DNA of 64,000 bases, from assembly GCA_903772945.1 (NCBI GenBank), contig CAICTM010000365.1, positions 1 through 64,000 of the forward strand. Reading direction: 5' to 3'. The position numbers and the translations under genes are program-made. Below are positions 54,876 through 64,000 of this stretch, in pieces. This DNA is from Seminavis robusta. Its lineage: Eukaryota; Bacillariophyta; Bacillariophyceae; Naviculales; Naviculaceae. Under the pieces are notes generated by a model. That model was given only the letters and a program-made list of their open reading frames with translations. It was not told where the DNA came from and did not search any database. The stretch's first letter is position 1; each line of letters opens with the position of its first letter.

Positions 54876-57800
54876 ATGAGCCACAAGACTTCCTCCAAAG
54901 ATTCTGCCTCCTCACGATGGTGTGATGACGGAAGTGAATCTTCCCATGACAGCATTGCACTCTCCGACAACGGCACGCAACAACGGCAACGATCGGAAAG
55001 CGCTTCCCTGGCAAGAACGACCTCCGGCGCCATCCTCCATGTGGCCTTGCTGCTGCTCCTTGGCCAAATCATTCCTTTGGCCAATGCCGCAACGCCCGTG
55101 TCCGCGGGGACGGCAGCGATCACCTCCTACAAGGATGTCTACACGGTGGGCGTCTTGGCCAATCGGGGCATTGAGACTGCCTACAATGACTTTAACACCA
55201 CCTTTCACTCGTACTTGACTGCCACGGCGGGACAAGCGTTGGGTGGCGTCCGCTTTGAGATGCGTCCCGTCAAGTTCAAGACCATCTTCCAAGATGCCCT
55301 CACGGTGGACTTTGTCTACTCCAATCCCAGTGCTTACAGTTGCATTGAGAGTGAGTTTGGAGCCCAGCCCTTGGCCAGTCAAGTGTCCCGTCGCAAGATT
55401 GGCGGTCATGTCTATGACTTGCCCATGTTTGGGGGGCTCATCCTGGTGCGAGCGGACAATGACCAAATCAACTCCATTACCGACCTCAGAGACAAGATTG
55501 TGGCTTGCATTTCCGTCAATGGTCTGGGAGCTGCACAGATGCAGTTTCGGGAAATGGAGCTGGCTGGACTCAACCAATTCACCGACTTGAAACAGTTGGT
55601 CTTTACGTCCAATCAAGGCAAGATAGTCAACGGTGTACTCAGTGGACAGTTTGATGTGGGCTTTGTCAGGACCGATCAAGTGGAACGCACCAAAGATGCC
55701 GATGGGAACCTCGTGGATCCAGCCCTCTTCAAGATCATTGACCCCAAGGCCAATCTGACGATTGATGGCGTGCCATTCCCCTTTGAAGCTTCCACGCCGT
55801 TGTACCCCGAATGGTGCGTACTCTTCCTTGCATTGCTATCTTGGTTGCCTCTGGCAAGCTTGTCTCACTCATATACATCTCATTCCAACTCCGTGCTTCT
55901 TCTTTGTGTAGGAACTTCGCGGCCAATGCTCACGTCCCACCAAGTGTCTCGGAACAAGTCCAACGTGCCATGTTGGAAATGGACGACCATGCCAGTCACT
56001 ACCAGAAATGGATCGACTGCGGCGACAACAACAGTACCGCCGATGACTGCTACAGTCAACTCAAGCTCGAAATGAAATCCACCACCTGGGATGAGTTTCT
56101 CGAGAATGTCAACTTGGGCGAACTCGCCACCGAAGCCATGGAACGGGGTCGCTTTGCCAAGTGGCGGACGACCCTGTCGTACATGCAGCTCCGGTCCATG
56201 CAAGAAGCAACGGGTTTTATCGGACTCGACCCGGAGACCAACAAGTGGCGGTGCGTGAGAACCACCGAACTCTACGATGCCGTGACGTGCCCCAAAGGCT
56301 ACGACAAAAAGTCCAAAGAACTCGTCGAACAAGGATGTCAGCTGGAGGGACTCTCGTGCGACGACGAATACAATTGCCTCTGTAGTCCCTGTGAGAAACC
56401 GCTGGTGTGCGAAAACAACTTTGTCAAGTGGGGCAATCAATGTGTCTCGATTGGCTGGGTCGTGGCCATGGTGCTGGCACCCATCATCCTATTGATAATT
56501 GTGGCCGTCAAGTGGTATGTCAATGAGAAACGAAGGGCGGCGGATTCCGTTTGGACGGTGGAAGCCAAGGAACTCCAGTTTGGACATCCTCCGGTGGTGC
56601 TGGGGGAGGGATCCTTTGGAAGAGTCTTGTTGGCAGACTACCGAGGAACCAAAGGTGTGTAGGATCCGATCTATTTGGCATCCATGTGTGTGGCTTGTTC
56701 TGCATTGCTTGCTGGCTTTTGATTGCTGGCGTTTGATTGCTCGTTGCTGATCACGTACGTCTGTTCCTTTCCTCTGCAGTGGCGGTAAAGAGAATTGGTG
56801 GCAAGAAGAGAGCTGCCTCGACCAGTACAGACAATATGTCTGATGTCACAAGCGGCAATGGTAGCCATGGCGCAGTTGAGATTCCCTATGGTGCTGAGAG
56901 TTGCACGACCGATGTCAAGGAAAGCTTCTTGCAAGAGTACAATGATACCCCTCGTGACGTGGTTGTGAAGGACCACGACATGGCATCGATTGATTCCTCA
57001 GACCAAGACAGAGTCATCGTCTCCCGACAAAACAGGCAGAGTACACGCTGGTCGCCCGCTGCACACTTTGGCAGCCATGGTATGGCAACGTCGACAGTCA
57101 GGGCCGACTTTGTCCGTGAAATGCGCCTCCTTTCAAAGGTAAGTGAAATGAACGGGAACAAAAGGAGTTTTGCGTGTGGACACAAGACTGGCTAACCAAT
57201 CTTTCCTCCATTCCAGCTGAGACATCCCTGCATTACGACTGGTGCGTGAAGCTCAAGCAAGATGCAGGTGTGAACCCTTGGATGACTAGTGCCCTGCTAA
57301 CCTTTGCGACGCTCTTTGCCGTACAAAACGACAGTAATGGGGGCCGTGATCTCTCCATTTGATGATCCCATGTTGATTATGGAGTGGATGGCTAATGGTT
57401 CGCTCTATGACGTGCTGAGAAGTGAAACAGTGAACTTGGAATCCCATCACTATCATTCTATCATCATCGATATCATTCAAGGAATCAGATACCTTCACTC
57501 AGCCAGTCCTCAAATAGTGCATGGGGACTTGAAGTGTAAGCACGTCACGTTTTGGTCGACAACGCTACCGTTCCATGGCAATGACCCGTCGTTCACTCAT
57601 ATTCTCCTCTTCCGCCACAAACCCCCAGCCAAGAACGTGCTCATCTCATCCACATTCAGAGTATCCATTTGCGATTTCGGTCTGAGCCACAAGGCAAAGA
57701 ACAGTATCGTTGGTACGAAGTTTTGCCTTGCACCGGAGCTGCTGAGAGGCGATTCGTGTAATACGGCTGCAAGTGACGTTTTTAGCTTTGCCGTGGTGCT

Positions 57801-58982
57801 CAACGAGATCTATAGCGAAAAGGATCCATACGAAGGAGAAACGCTGGAGGAACAAGAACTCCTAGGAATGATTGCCAACCCTGCTATCAACAAGCGGCCC
57901 CGCATCGTCTCCACTTGCCCCAAAGAAGCTGTGAAACTCATCAAGCAGTGTTGGGCGGCGGATCCAGCGGGCCGTCCCACAGCAGAGGATATTGATCTGC
58001 ACGTCAAGCTGTTGGACTCTACAGAGTTTGCACCCATCGGACACAAGACGAAGAAACAAGTGCTCTACGACGTCTTTCCCCGCCATATAGCTGATGCCCT
58101 GTCAAAAGGAAAGCCAGTGGAACCTGAGTGGCATGAGAGCATCGCAATATTCTTCAGTGACATCCGAGTGAGTGGTCGAAAACGAGGTTTCTTTGTTGCG
58201 TTGTGGCTGTCTTTTTCCTCACCACCCTAATGCTTTTTCTTTCAGGGCTTCACCACCATAGCATCTACCTTCAGTCCAATCAAAGTTTCCAGCCTCCTGG
58301 ATCGTCTCTACAAGGCATTCGACGATCTATCGATCAAACATGACATCTTCAAGATTGAAACCACGGGCGACGCTTACATGGCCGTTAGCAATCTCGTCAA
58401 GGATCAGGCCGACGATTACGTACGACGAGTGGCAGCGTTTGCATTGGATGCCGTCGAAGCGGCTAATCGGACATTGGTCGACCTCGATGATCCGAGCCGA
58501 GGCTACGTCAATATCCGTGTGGGTTTTCATGTCGGCTCGGTGGTTTCCAACGTTGTAGGGAATTTGAACCCAAAGTACGGGATTTTTGGAGATGCAGGTA
58601 CGTTTCACGCGCGACAACCATTCCAGATCGAATTTGTTCTGCGTAACTTACATCCCCTCTTCCAGTGAACACATCTGCTCGTATGGAATCCACTTCGGAA
58701 GCAGGGCGCGTCCAGTGCTCGGAGCCAGCAGCAGAGCTATTGCGCAAACAGGCTCCCTCATCTTTCACGCTGACTCCTAGGGGCACAATCGACGTAAAAG
58801 GGAAGGGAACAATGACTACATATTGGATTTCACACATTGATGCTGACAGAGGCGCCCCACTAGCAGAGCAAGCCCCCGAGATACCAGCCCCTCTTAACGG
58901 CATGAATTTCACGAAGCCTCTTGGCAGCATGAATTACCCAACGACACCGGACAACTTGGAAGACGATGGTCTATCCGTGTAG
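54876..58982 (+). CDS. Receptor: PhnD-like ectodomain, protein kinase domain and guanylate-type cyclase
   Basis: Eight exons keep frame: 54876-55813, 55912-56654, 56780-57138, 57217-57241, 57335-57535, 57629-58167, 58246-58597 and 58666-58982, giving 1,157 residues. A signal anchor (~50-70) precedes a PhnD-like phosphate/phosphonate-type solute-binding fold (~88-320: FVYSNPSAYSC, GHVYDLPMFGG, LRDKIVACISVNGLGAAQ). A Cys-rich stalk (CQLEGLSCDDEYNCLCSPC) leads to a transmembrane helix at ~495-516. The kinase domain has GEGSFGRV, VAVK (564), HGDLKSKN and CDFGLS. The class III cyclase (~922-1105) has FFSDIRGFTT, KIETTGDAY and FGDAVNTSARMES. The Glu in KIET favours GTP, but the guanylate-cyclase Cys is Gly (KYGIFGD). 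In animal receptor cyclases the kinase is dead; here Lys, Asp, Asn and DFG remain. It probably senses a small extracellular anion or nutrient and makes cGMP; the ligand is inferred. Confidence 0.9.
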
Positions 58983-60179
58983 CGGCGGGTTTTGAACTTT
59001 GCCACATTACTTGCCTCGGAACTCAGAGAGCTGCTTTCCGATCCCAAACTTTCATCCAACTTCCAGCAATTCGGGGCAAGGGCAAACACAGAGCAAGGTC
59101 GATTTTCGGTCAACGCGTCTACGCTGCAGTTCGATCAGAGAGTCGAGTCGCCTTCTTGAAGACTAGAGCTGGCTAGCTGCTAATTCATATTCATGTATTC
59201 TATTTCGACACTTTACTAAAGCCACTTGCCAACTTTTGATTGGGTACCTGGCACTGGTGTCCTGAGAAGGAACATAGCCCAGGGCCCATTGGCAATCGAG
59301 CCTCGCATGATGCAATCTGCCTGCGCAGATATACCAGGGTACAAGCGAGCCTGAGCAGACACAACGTGGTCTCCGTGCTCACCTCGGCGAGGTTGGCTGT
59401 CTAGCTACAGTAGAGCTAAACTAGCCAGTGGGAGCTCCGGTGGATCATTTCTATTGACTTCCGTACCGGCCAACAATCCATTAGAGGAACTCTTAATTCA
59501 GAAAGGACGTAGCTTGCTAGCAAAGGGTGCGAGGTGCGAACTATCCGAGCTATCCGAGGGAAGCCGCTAGAAGCACGGAAGTCAACTCTTCTAGCTGGCT
59601 TTTGGATCTTCTTCCAAACACGACCGAACCCAACCGTGCGCTCCACGTGCTGATGTTGTGCAAGTGGAAATAAATGCAAGATTGAAACCACAAGAAACTA
59701 CCCCAGCAGTGAGCGAGTTCCTTTGGGACACCCAGTAATGAGGTACATGTAGCTAGCCAGAACGATCTTCCTGTGGACAACTGCTTGGGTTCTCGATTTT
59801 GGCTGATGGTTCCTTTCCTTGCTTGTTTTCACCCCCAAGCTCTGCAGGCACCGTGTCCTTTTGTCCTGCCGAAAGAAGGAAGCAGCCAATGGCGCTTCTA
59901 GCTACGGCTCCAGACTAAGCTAGCTACAGGTGTACCGGTAGCACCCACATTCAACAGCAAACAGCAGCCATATGAATGTTTCAGCAGATATGTAATGCAA
60001 ATAGATAATGATGGACTATTTAACAGCTGTGTTATGGATATGAGAGGAAGTAGAGAAGATGGAGGCTTCATTCTGTAGTTAGTCATGTAGTAAGTGCCGG
60101 GTCGAGTAGCGTACGGGCAACAATCAAAGCAGACAATGATCCCGCAAGCCCCACTACGGTAGCTAGCTACCGGTTGCTA
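58983..60179. other. Intergenic between convergent genes, no gene seen
   Basis: Several frames of 60-90 codons on the minus strand (59200-59890) have no features. CTAGCTAG words occur near 59170, 59925 and 60163. No RNA gene or repeat element is recognised. Confidence 0.35.
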
Positions 60180-60905
60180 CTAGGCGGCGGGGGCGCCTGA
60201 TCGGCACATTCTCGGCGTCAAGAAGAGGTAGAGGACAAAAAAGTCAAAGACGGGTTCCGCCAGCAGATCGGAGAACTCTTGATTCTCCAGCACTTGACGG
60301 ATCAGGTCCGCATAGGCGGTGGACGTGTTTGTGTTGAAGCGTTGACTCTCTAGACTTGCGGCATTGCTGAGCACGGCCAAGAAGAGCAGCAATGCATCCG
60401 AGCTCATAACGACCGAGTCCATGCCGTTCAGGATGGTCATGGCAATCTCGTAGGCGGCCAGTGCTCGTTCTGCCAGGGCACTGCTTCCAGTTTGCAGGCT
60501 CTGGATCTGAAGACAAACGCCGACATTGTACAGCATTATACAAGGGATGAGGTCTTCGTTCCGAGCCCAGACTCGGTCAAGACTGGCTCTGTCGGGGAAG
60601 ACGAGACATTGATTGAAGACTGCAAAGATGGTATCATTGCTGTCACACGCTGCTTTGCTGGGGATCTCGGTGGGTACAAGGTTTTGCTGTTGGTCGGGAT
60701 GTTGAAAACGTTCTGCATGGCACTGGTTGGCCATGGGGGAAGACGCTGCCGCCGCGGCATCGAGCAGAATCTTGGTATTCTGAAGAGCCGCCAAAAAAGC
60801 AGTGGTGGCATTGCGGAAATCCCCACGCCTCAGGAAGTGCACGCCTTGGCTATTGAGCCCGACAACCATGTCCTTCAGAGCTTCTCGCTGTTTGATAGTA
60901 TCCAT
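60180..60905 (-). CDS. TPR-like helical protein
   Basis: From ATG 60905 (MDTIKQREALKDMVV) 241 residues are read, intronless; the frame is open to an earlier ATG at 61004 with a low-complexity extension (KKDRKKELT) that is less likely to be translated. GLNSQGVHFLRRGDFRNATTAFLAALQNTK is a tetratricopeptide-like helix pair: the Gly/Ala/Phe spacing is right. IMLYNVGVCLQIQSL and AERALAAYEIAMTIL form a second pair, split from the first by a ~90-residue polar insert (HPDQQQNLVPTEIP). The C terminus is helical and hydrophobic (PVFDFFVLYLF). TPR proteins act as protein-interaction scaffolds, and no partner can be named. Confidence 0.65.
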   Translation of the reverse strand: MDTIKQREALKDMVVGLNSQGVHFLRRGDFRNATTAFLAALQNTKILLDAAAAASSPMANQCHAERFQHPDQQQNLVPTEIPSKAACDSNDTIFAVFNQCLVFPDRASLDRVWARNEDLIPCIMLYNVGVCLQIQSLQTGSSALAERALAAYEIAMTILNGMDSVVMSSDALLLFLAVLSNAASLESQRFNTNTSTAYADLIRQVLENQEFSDLLAEPVFDFFVLYLFLTPRMCRSGAPAA

Positions 60906-61004
60906 GGTCAGTTCTTTCTTTCTGTCTTTCTTTCTCTGTGCGGAGGGCTGCTTTTCGGTTGTGGAAAGGGTCGTGGAAAGTAGAACCTGCAAAGCTTGAT
61001 ACAA

Positions 61005-62540
61005 TACTGTGTTCCTGTTTTTTTATGAAGAGCGAATTGCATGAAGCAACGATCGAGGGAGGAAAAAGTGGAGCGATGATGAAAAACGGACGAACCAAAG
61101 CAAGCTTTGGAAATTCCCTGTCCCATTTCACCGGTCAAGAGTCAAGATACTCCCTCGAGCTCTCGAGAACATCCCTTATCTACAGGCGTAAATATCTAAG
61201 AAACGAAAGTCACGGTTCTTTTTGTTGTTCCCACACAGGTTCGTTAGTTAAATACACGTCTCGACAACATCAGTACTAAGCAATGGCGATACAGCTGCGC
61301 TTTACTAGTTAGTAGCAACTTACTGAATAATCTATACAACGTTCACCTTTTCGTCAAAACGGACCTCGACCATCTCGGCTGTTCGTTCGTACAGAGTCTC
61401 AGAATCAGACCACGGTTTCTTCAAGTGCCCATAATTCCCTCAAAGCCAAAAAACTATCCATAAATCCAATTCGGCACCCGCACCAACTGCAAGAATTCAC
61501 TTTTACTGGTACCGGTACCAGAGACTGTACTGGTACCAACAAAATCGAGTTCGATAGTCTCTACCGGTGGCTACGGGCAACTCCGTTGTCTGCTCTCTAT
61601 CGAGCGAGAGCTGAAACATAGCAAATAAATAAATAGTCGCGCCATGAGTATTATAAGGGGTGCGGCTTGCCAGATGATGAAACACTTGTGGCGCCATGAG
61701 TGTTATGATTCAACCAGCTAGATAGGAATCTCGCGCGAAATCCACCTAGTGCGTACCGGTGTCTAGCTTAGAGTAGCTGTTGTGGCGTTGAAAGTTGAAT
61801 GGTTGATCAGTTGGCTCTTGTGTGGTGGTTTGAGCAATCGCTCAAGCACTGTCTGTGTGCATAATATTGGTACCTTAATATTTATTTCAGAAACATTCGT
61901 TACGGATACTTTCGTCCAGCTACATACATCATGTAGATGTAGCCGAAGGTTGCTCTGGCGTGTGTACCGGTTCTGTTTCTTTCCTCGCTGTTCCTTTAAC
62001 GGCGTTAAGCAAAGAAGATGCAGATGGAAGCAAATAATATCCACCACCGGTACGTACCAATGCGACTGGATCATTCTTCAGGCTCAGTCCTATGAGCCCT
62101 ACTTGCGGTGCATACTTACTTGGAACAACACCCTGCGCGCTGACGTGGCTTCAGAATGCACATGGCAGGTACGTACCCATTCCTATCGCAAAATCGCTCC
62201 CTGGGTGGTCACGCGAATAAAACACACGAATAAACGCATCCAGCAGATGACCAATTCTGAAATTTTAACAAGGGCAATGGTACGATGGCGAGATTTGGAT
62301 GCTCGCTGCATGATTTAGCGGACCGTAGCACACGCAAATGATGGTTGTTGCATAGCATTGACAATGCAACTGCGACAGCTAGCTGTCAATGCAGTCCTCA
62401 TCTCTGTAGATCAATAATTAGGTTAGCGAATTCATTAAGTTTACATGTAAAGTTCGCTGTTTTCATTAGATCGCTCCATCCTATTATCCATCCTATTGCA
62501 TCAATCTCCTCATTGTATTGGTGTGGTGACTTCTTGCACA
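61005..62540. other. Intergenic, no supported gene
   Basis: A plus-strand frame at 61782-62318 is Cys/Arg-rich without codon bias and is not accepted. GTACC clusters occur at 61506-61538. ACCGGTACGTACC is near 62045. Confidence 0.35.
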
Positions 62541-64000
62541 ATGGCATCCAAGAAGGATGATCTCGATGATCTCGACATCAACAGCAGTGATGAGGACTCA
62601 GTGAAGGCGAAGAATCGAATGTCACGTTTCTTGAGTGAGAATCGGAAAGACGTATTAAGTAGTGATACCGACGAAGAGGAGGAAATGCTGTTGAAAGACC
62701 CAATTGCGCTCGCAAGAGCACGAGCCCACAACCAGCTGTCTCCTCAAGAGCTTGCACAATGCTCACAGCTCTCCCGCCGAACTGACTATGATGCAGATCC
62801 ATCGCAACAGTTGATGTCGCATTTGTCTCAGACCCAAGGAGTTTTTTCCCAAGGTTTTGCGTCCATGCCTCCTGTCCCCGTCCCTGCACAAGCTACAGCA
62901 CACGGCAACACTTTGACTCAAGCTCTTCGAACAGCTCCTCTTCCTTTCACCCCAGTCCTGGATCAAGCTGTCAACCTTCGCAACTGGCAGAACCACATTC
63001 TCCGAATGTCTGCTGGAGCCTTGCCCCTCCCTCCTGGACAATTGGATATGCTCCAGTCATACGAGAATCAGCGTGCTCTTAAGGAAGCAGCGGCAAGAAA
63101 GCATCCGGAAACAGGAGGAAGAAAGCAACCACCACCTGTGCCAAACGTCCAAGCTACTGAGGATGTCACTGCAGCACCAGCACCGGCAGCCAAGAAAGCC
63201 AGGTCACGAAAAGGCAAAGCAAAGGTCACCGAGGAAGAAAAGAAGAAGCAGTCTGAAGATAGAGAAAAGGAGTTGATTGAAGTTGCTGGGCTTATTGAGA
63301 GCTGGAATCGCGACTACCGTAACAACATTGACTGTGTCGAAGAGGAAGACATCAAGAGAAAGAATGGAAGCATCCATCAAGTGGCAAAGTACTTTGTTGT
63401 GCGCAGAGGCACCCAGGATGAAAAGAAATATGACATGGCCATTTGGTCCAATTCGCAGCTACGAGCCTTTTGTCTCAAGTGTTCTATCAAAGGTGGTGGC
63501 AACTTGAACATGTACGATTGCCGAAAGGAGATTGCAATGTGGAAGACTATGGGTACCATGTACAAAGCAACTGACATACCATGCCCGCAGACCACACTGC
63601 AACAGCAACGGCTTAATACTCTCATGCGGCTCGTCAATGTGTGCTTCAACAAAAAGTTCGTGCAGAAATTCATTGACTTGAATGATGCAAAGAAGAGGAA
63701 ACACTACGAAGAGGCTCACGGTGGTTCGCCCATCAAGCACTTCTTTCAAGAGGTGTCCAGTTTCATGAATGACCCATGCAACAACGCAGAGCTCATGGTG
63801 TTGATCCCTGATGCCTTTGGCCATATTGAGGCATTCGAAGAGAACGGTGATTTCAACCTCTCTGACTACAACCAGCAAACAGAGAAGTTCTGTCACCAGC
63901 ACATGCGAGATCTGATGAAAGCGAGAGAGACCTGCATGGCCAAAGGGATGAAGGCTTCTGGTAGTCATGATTCTGATTTCTGGAGCTTTGCCACCAATAA
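62541..64000 (+). CDS. Large unrecognised ORF, open at the right edge
   Basis: ATG 62541 (MASKKDDLDDLDINSSDE) opens at least 486 codons with no stop before the window ends. The first ~230 residues are acidic and low-complexity: a Pro-rich region (MPPVPVPAQA, ALPLPPGQLDM) then a Lys-rich nuclear-localisation-like stretch (AKKARSRKGKAKVTEEEKKK). A structured domain follows: ELIEVAGLIESWNRDYRNN, KYFVVRRGTQDEKKYDMAIW, LRAFCLKCSIKGGGNLNMYD and FVQKFIDLNDAKKRKHYEEA. It then continues past PIKHFFQEVSSFMNDP. The style (charged N terminus, unknown domain, repeat surroundings) resembles multicopy ORFs of diatom genomes. Whether it is a host gene or part of a mobile element cannot be decided from this piece. 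Confidence 0.65.
   Translation, partial: MASKKDDLDDLDINSSDEDSVKAKNRMSRFLSENRKDVLSSDTDEEEEMLLKDPIALARARAHNQLSPQELAQCSQLSRRTDYDADPSQQLMSHLSQTQGVFSQGFASMPPVPVPAQATAHGNTLTQALRTAPLPFTPVLDQAVNLRNWQNHILRMSAGALPLPPGQLDMLQSYENQRALKEAAARKHPETGGRKQPPPVPNVQATEDVTAAPAPAAKKARSRKGKAKVTEEEKKKQSEDREKELIEVAGLIESWNRDYRNNIDCVEEEDIKRKNGSIHQVAKYFVVRRGTQDEKKYDMAIWSNSQLRAFCLKCSIKGGGNLNMYDCRKEIAMWKTMGTMYKATDIPCPQTTLQQQRLNTLMRLVNVCFNKKFVQKFIDLNDAKKRKHYEEAHGGSPIKHFFQEVSSFMNDPCNNAELMVLIPDAFGHIEAFEENGDFNLSDYNQQTEKFCHQHMRDLMKARETCMAKGMKASGSHDSDFWSFATN

Noticed and set aside
61782-62318. Plus-strand frame of 178 codons
   Set aside because: Cys/Arg/Trp-rich composition typical of non-coding DNA, crosses GTACC repeats, no recognisable feature.
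1-64000. CRISPR arrays, rRNA and tRNA genes, bacterial operons
   Set aside because: No regularly spaced short repeats with unique spacers, no rRNA core motifs and no cloverleaf with TTCGANNC and matching arms was found. Tandem repeats here have no spacers, and genes carry introns.

Overview
This window reads as nuclear DNA of a diatom-like alga, probably a raphid pennate, but no species can be named from the sequence alone. The evidence is protein-coding genes interrupted by short GT-AG introns of about 70-145 bases, secreted proteins whose signal peptides are followed by Phe (the ASAFAP-like plastid-import pattern), a giant PSxxPS/SPT-rich cell-surface protein, low-complexity poly-Asp and poly-Thr runs, and repeat-rich intergenic DNA.

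Layout. 0-9 kb is gene-dense. It holds a pair of divergent cysteine-rich (pacifastin-like) genes, one joined out of frame behind a BAH-domain gene; an EF-hand protein; a six-exon kexin-like protease; a duplicated winged-helix-like protein; and a secreted or plastid-targeted protein. 9.4-13.3 kb is a repeat element carrying ten copies of a ~152-bp minisatellite and three ~430-bp tail units, followed by an unrecognised ORF that runs into it. 15.2-30.5 kb is gene-dense again: a RING-H2 membrane protein, a UbiA-type prenyltransferase with a long extra C-terminal half, an SGNH hydrolase fused to a hedgehog-type Hint (Hog) domain, a GPI-type secreted protein, an alpha/beta hydrolase, a duplicated tetraspan membrane protein and a degenerate 2OG-oxygenase-like protein. 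31.2-38.3 kb is a five-exon gene for a >2,200-residue Ser/Pro/Thr-rich surface protein.

38.5-54.8 kb is gene-poor. It contains a 16-N assembly gap, further copies of the minisatellite element in the opposite orientation (two of them head to tail), short relatives of its tail unit, CTAGCTAG tracts, one small two-exon secreted-protein gene and a few doubtful exons. 54.9-59.0 kb is an eight-exon transmembrane receptor with a PhnD-like solute-binding ectodomain, a protein-kinase domain with most key motifs and a class III nucleotide (guanylate-type) cyclase. 60.2-61.0 kb is a TPR-like protein, and 62.5-64.0 kb is the open-ended start of a large unrecognised ORF.

The genes do not form an operon or obvious pathway. 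Several encode secretory or surface products: the Cys-rich proteins, kexin, SGNH-Hog, GPI-type proteins, giant mucin-like protein and receptor cyclase. The kexin-like protease could in principle process some of them, but that link is inference only. The most notable items are the SGNH-Hog fusion, the PhnD-kinase-cyclase receptor and the minisatellite-bearing repeat family whose copies have defined ends.
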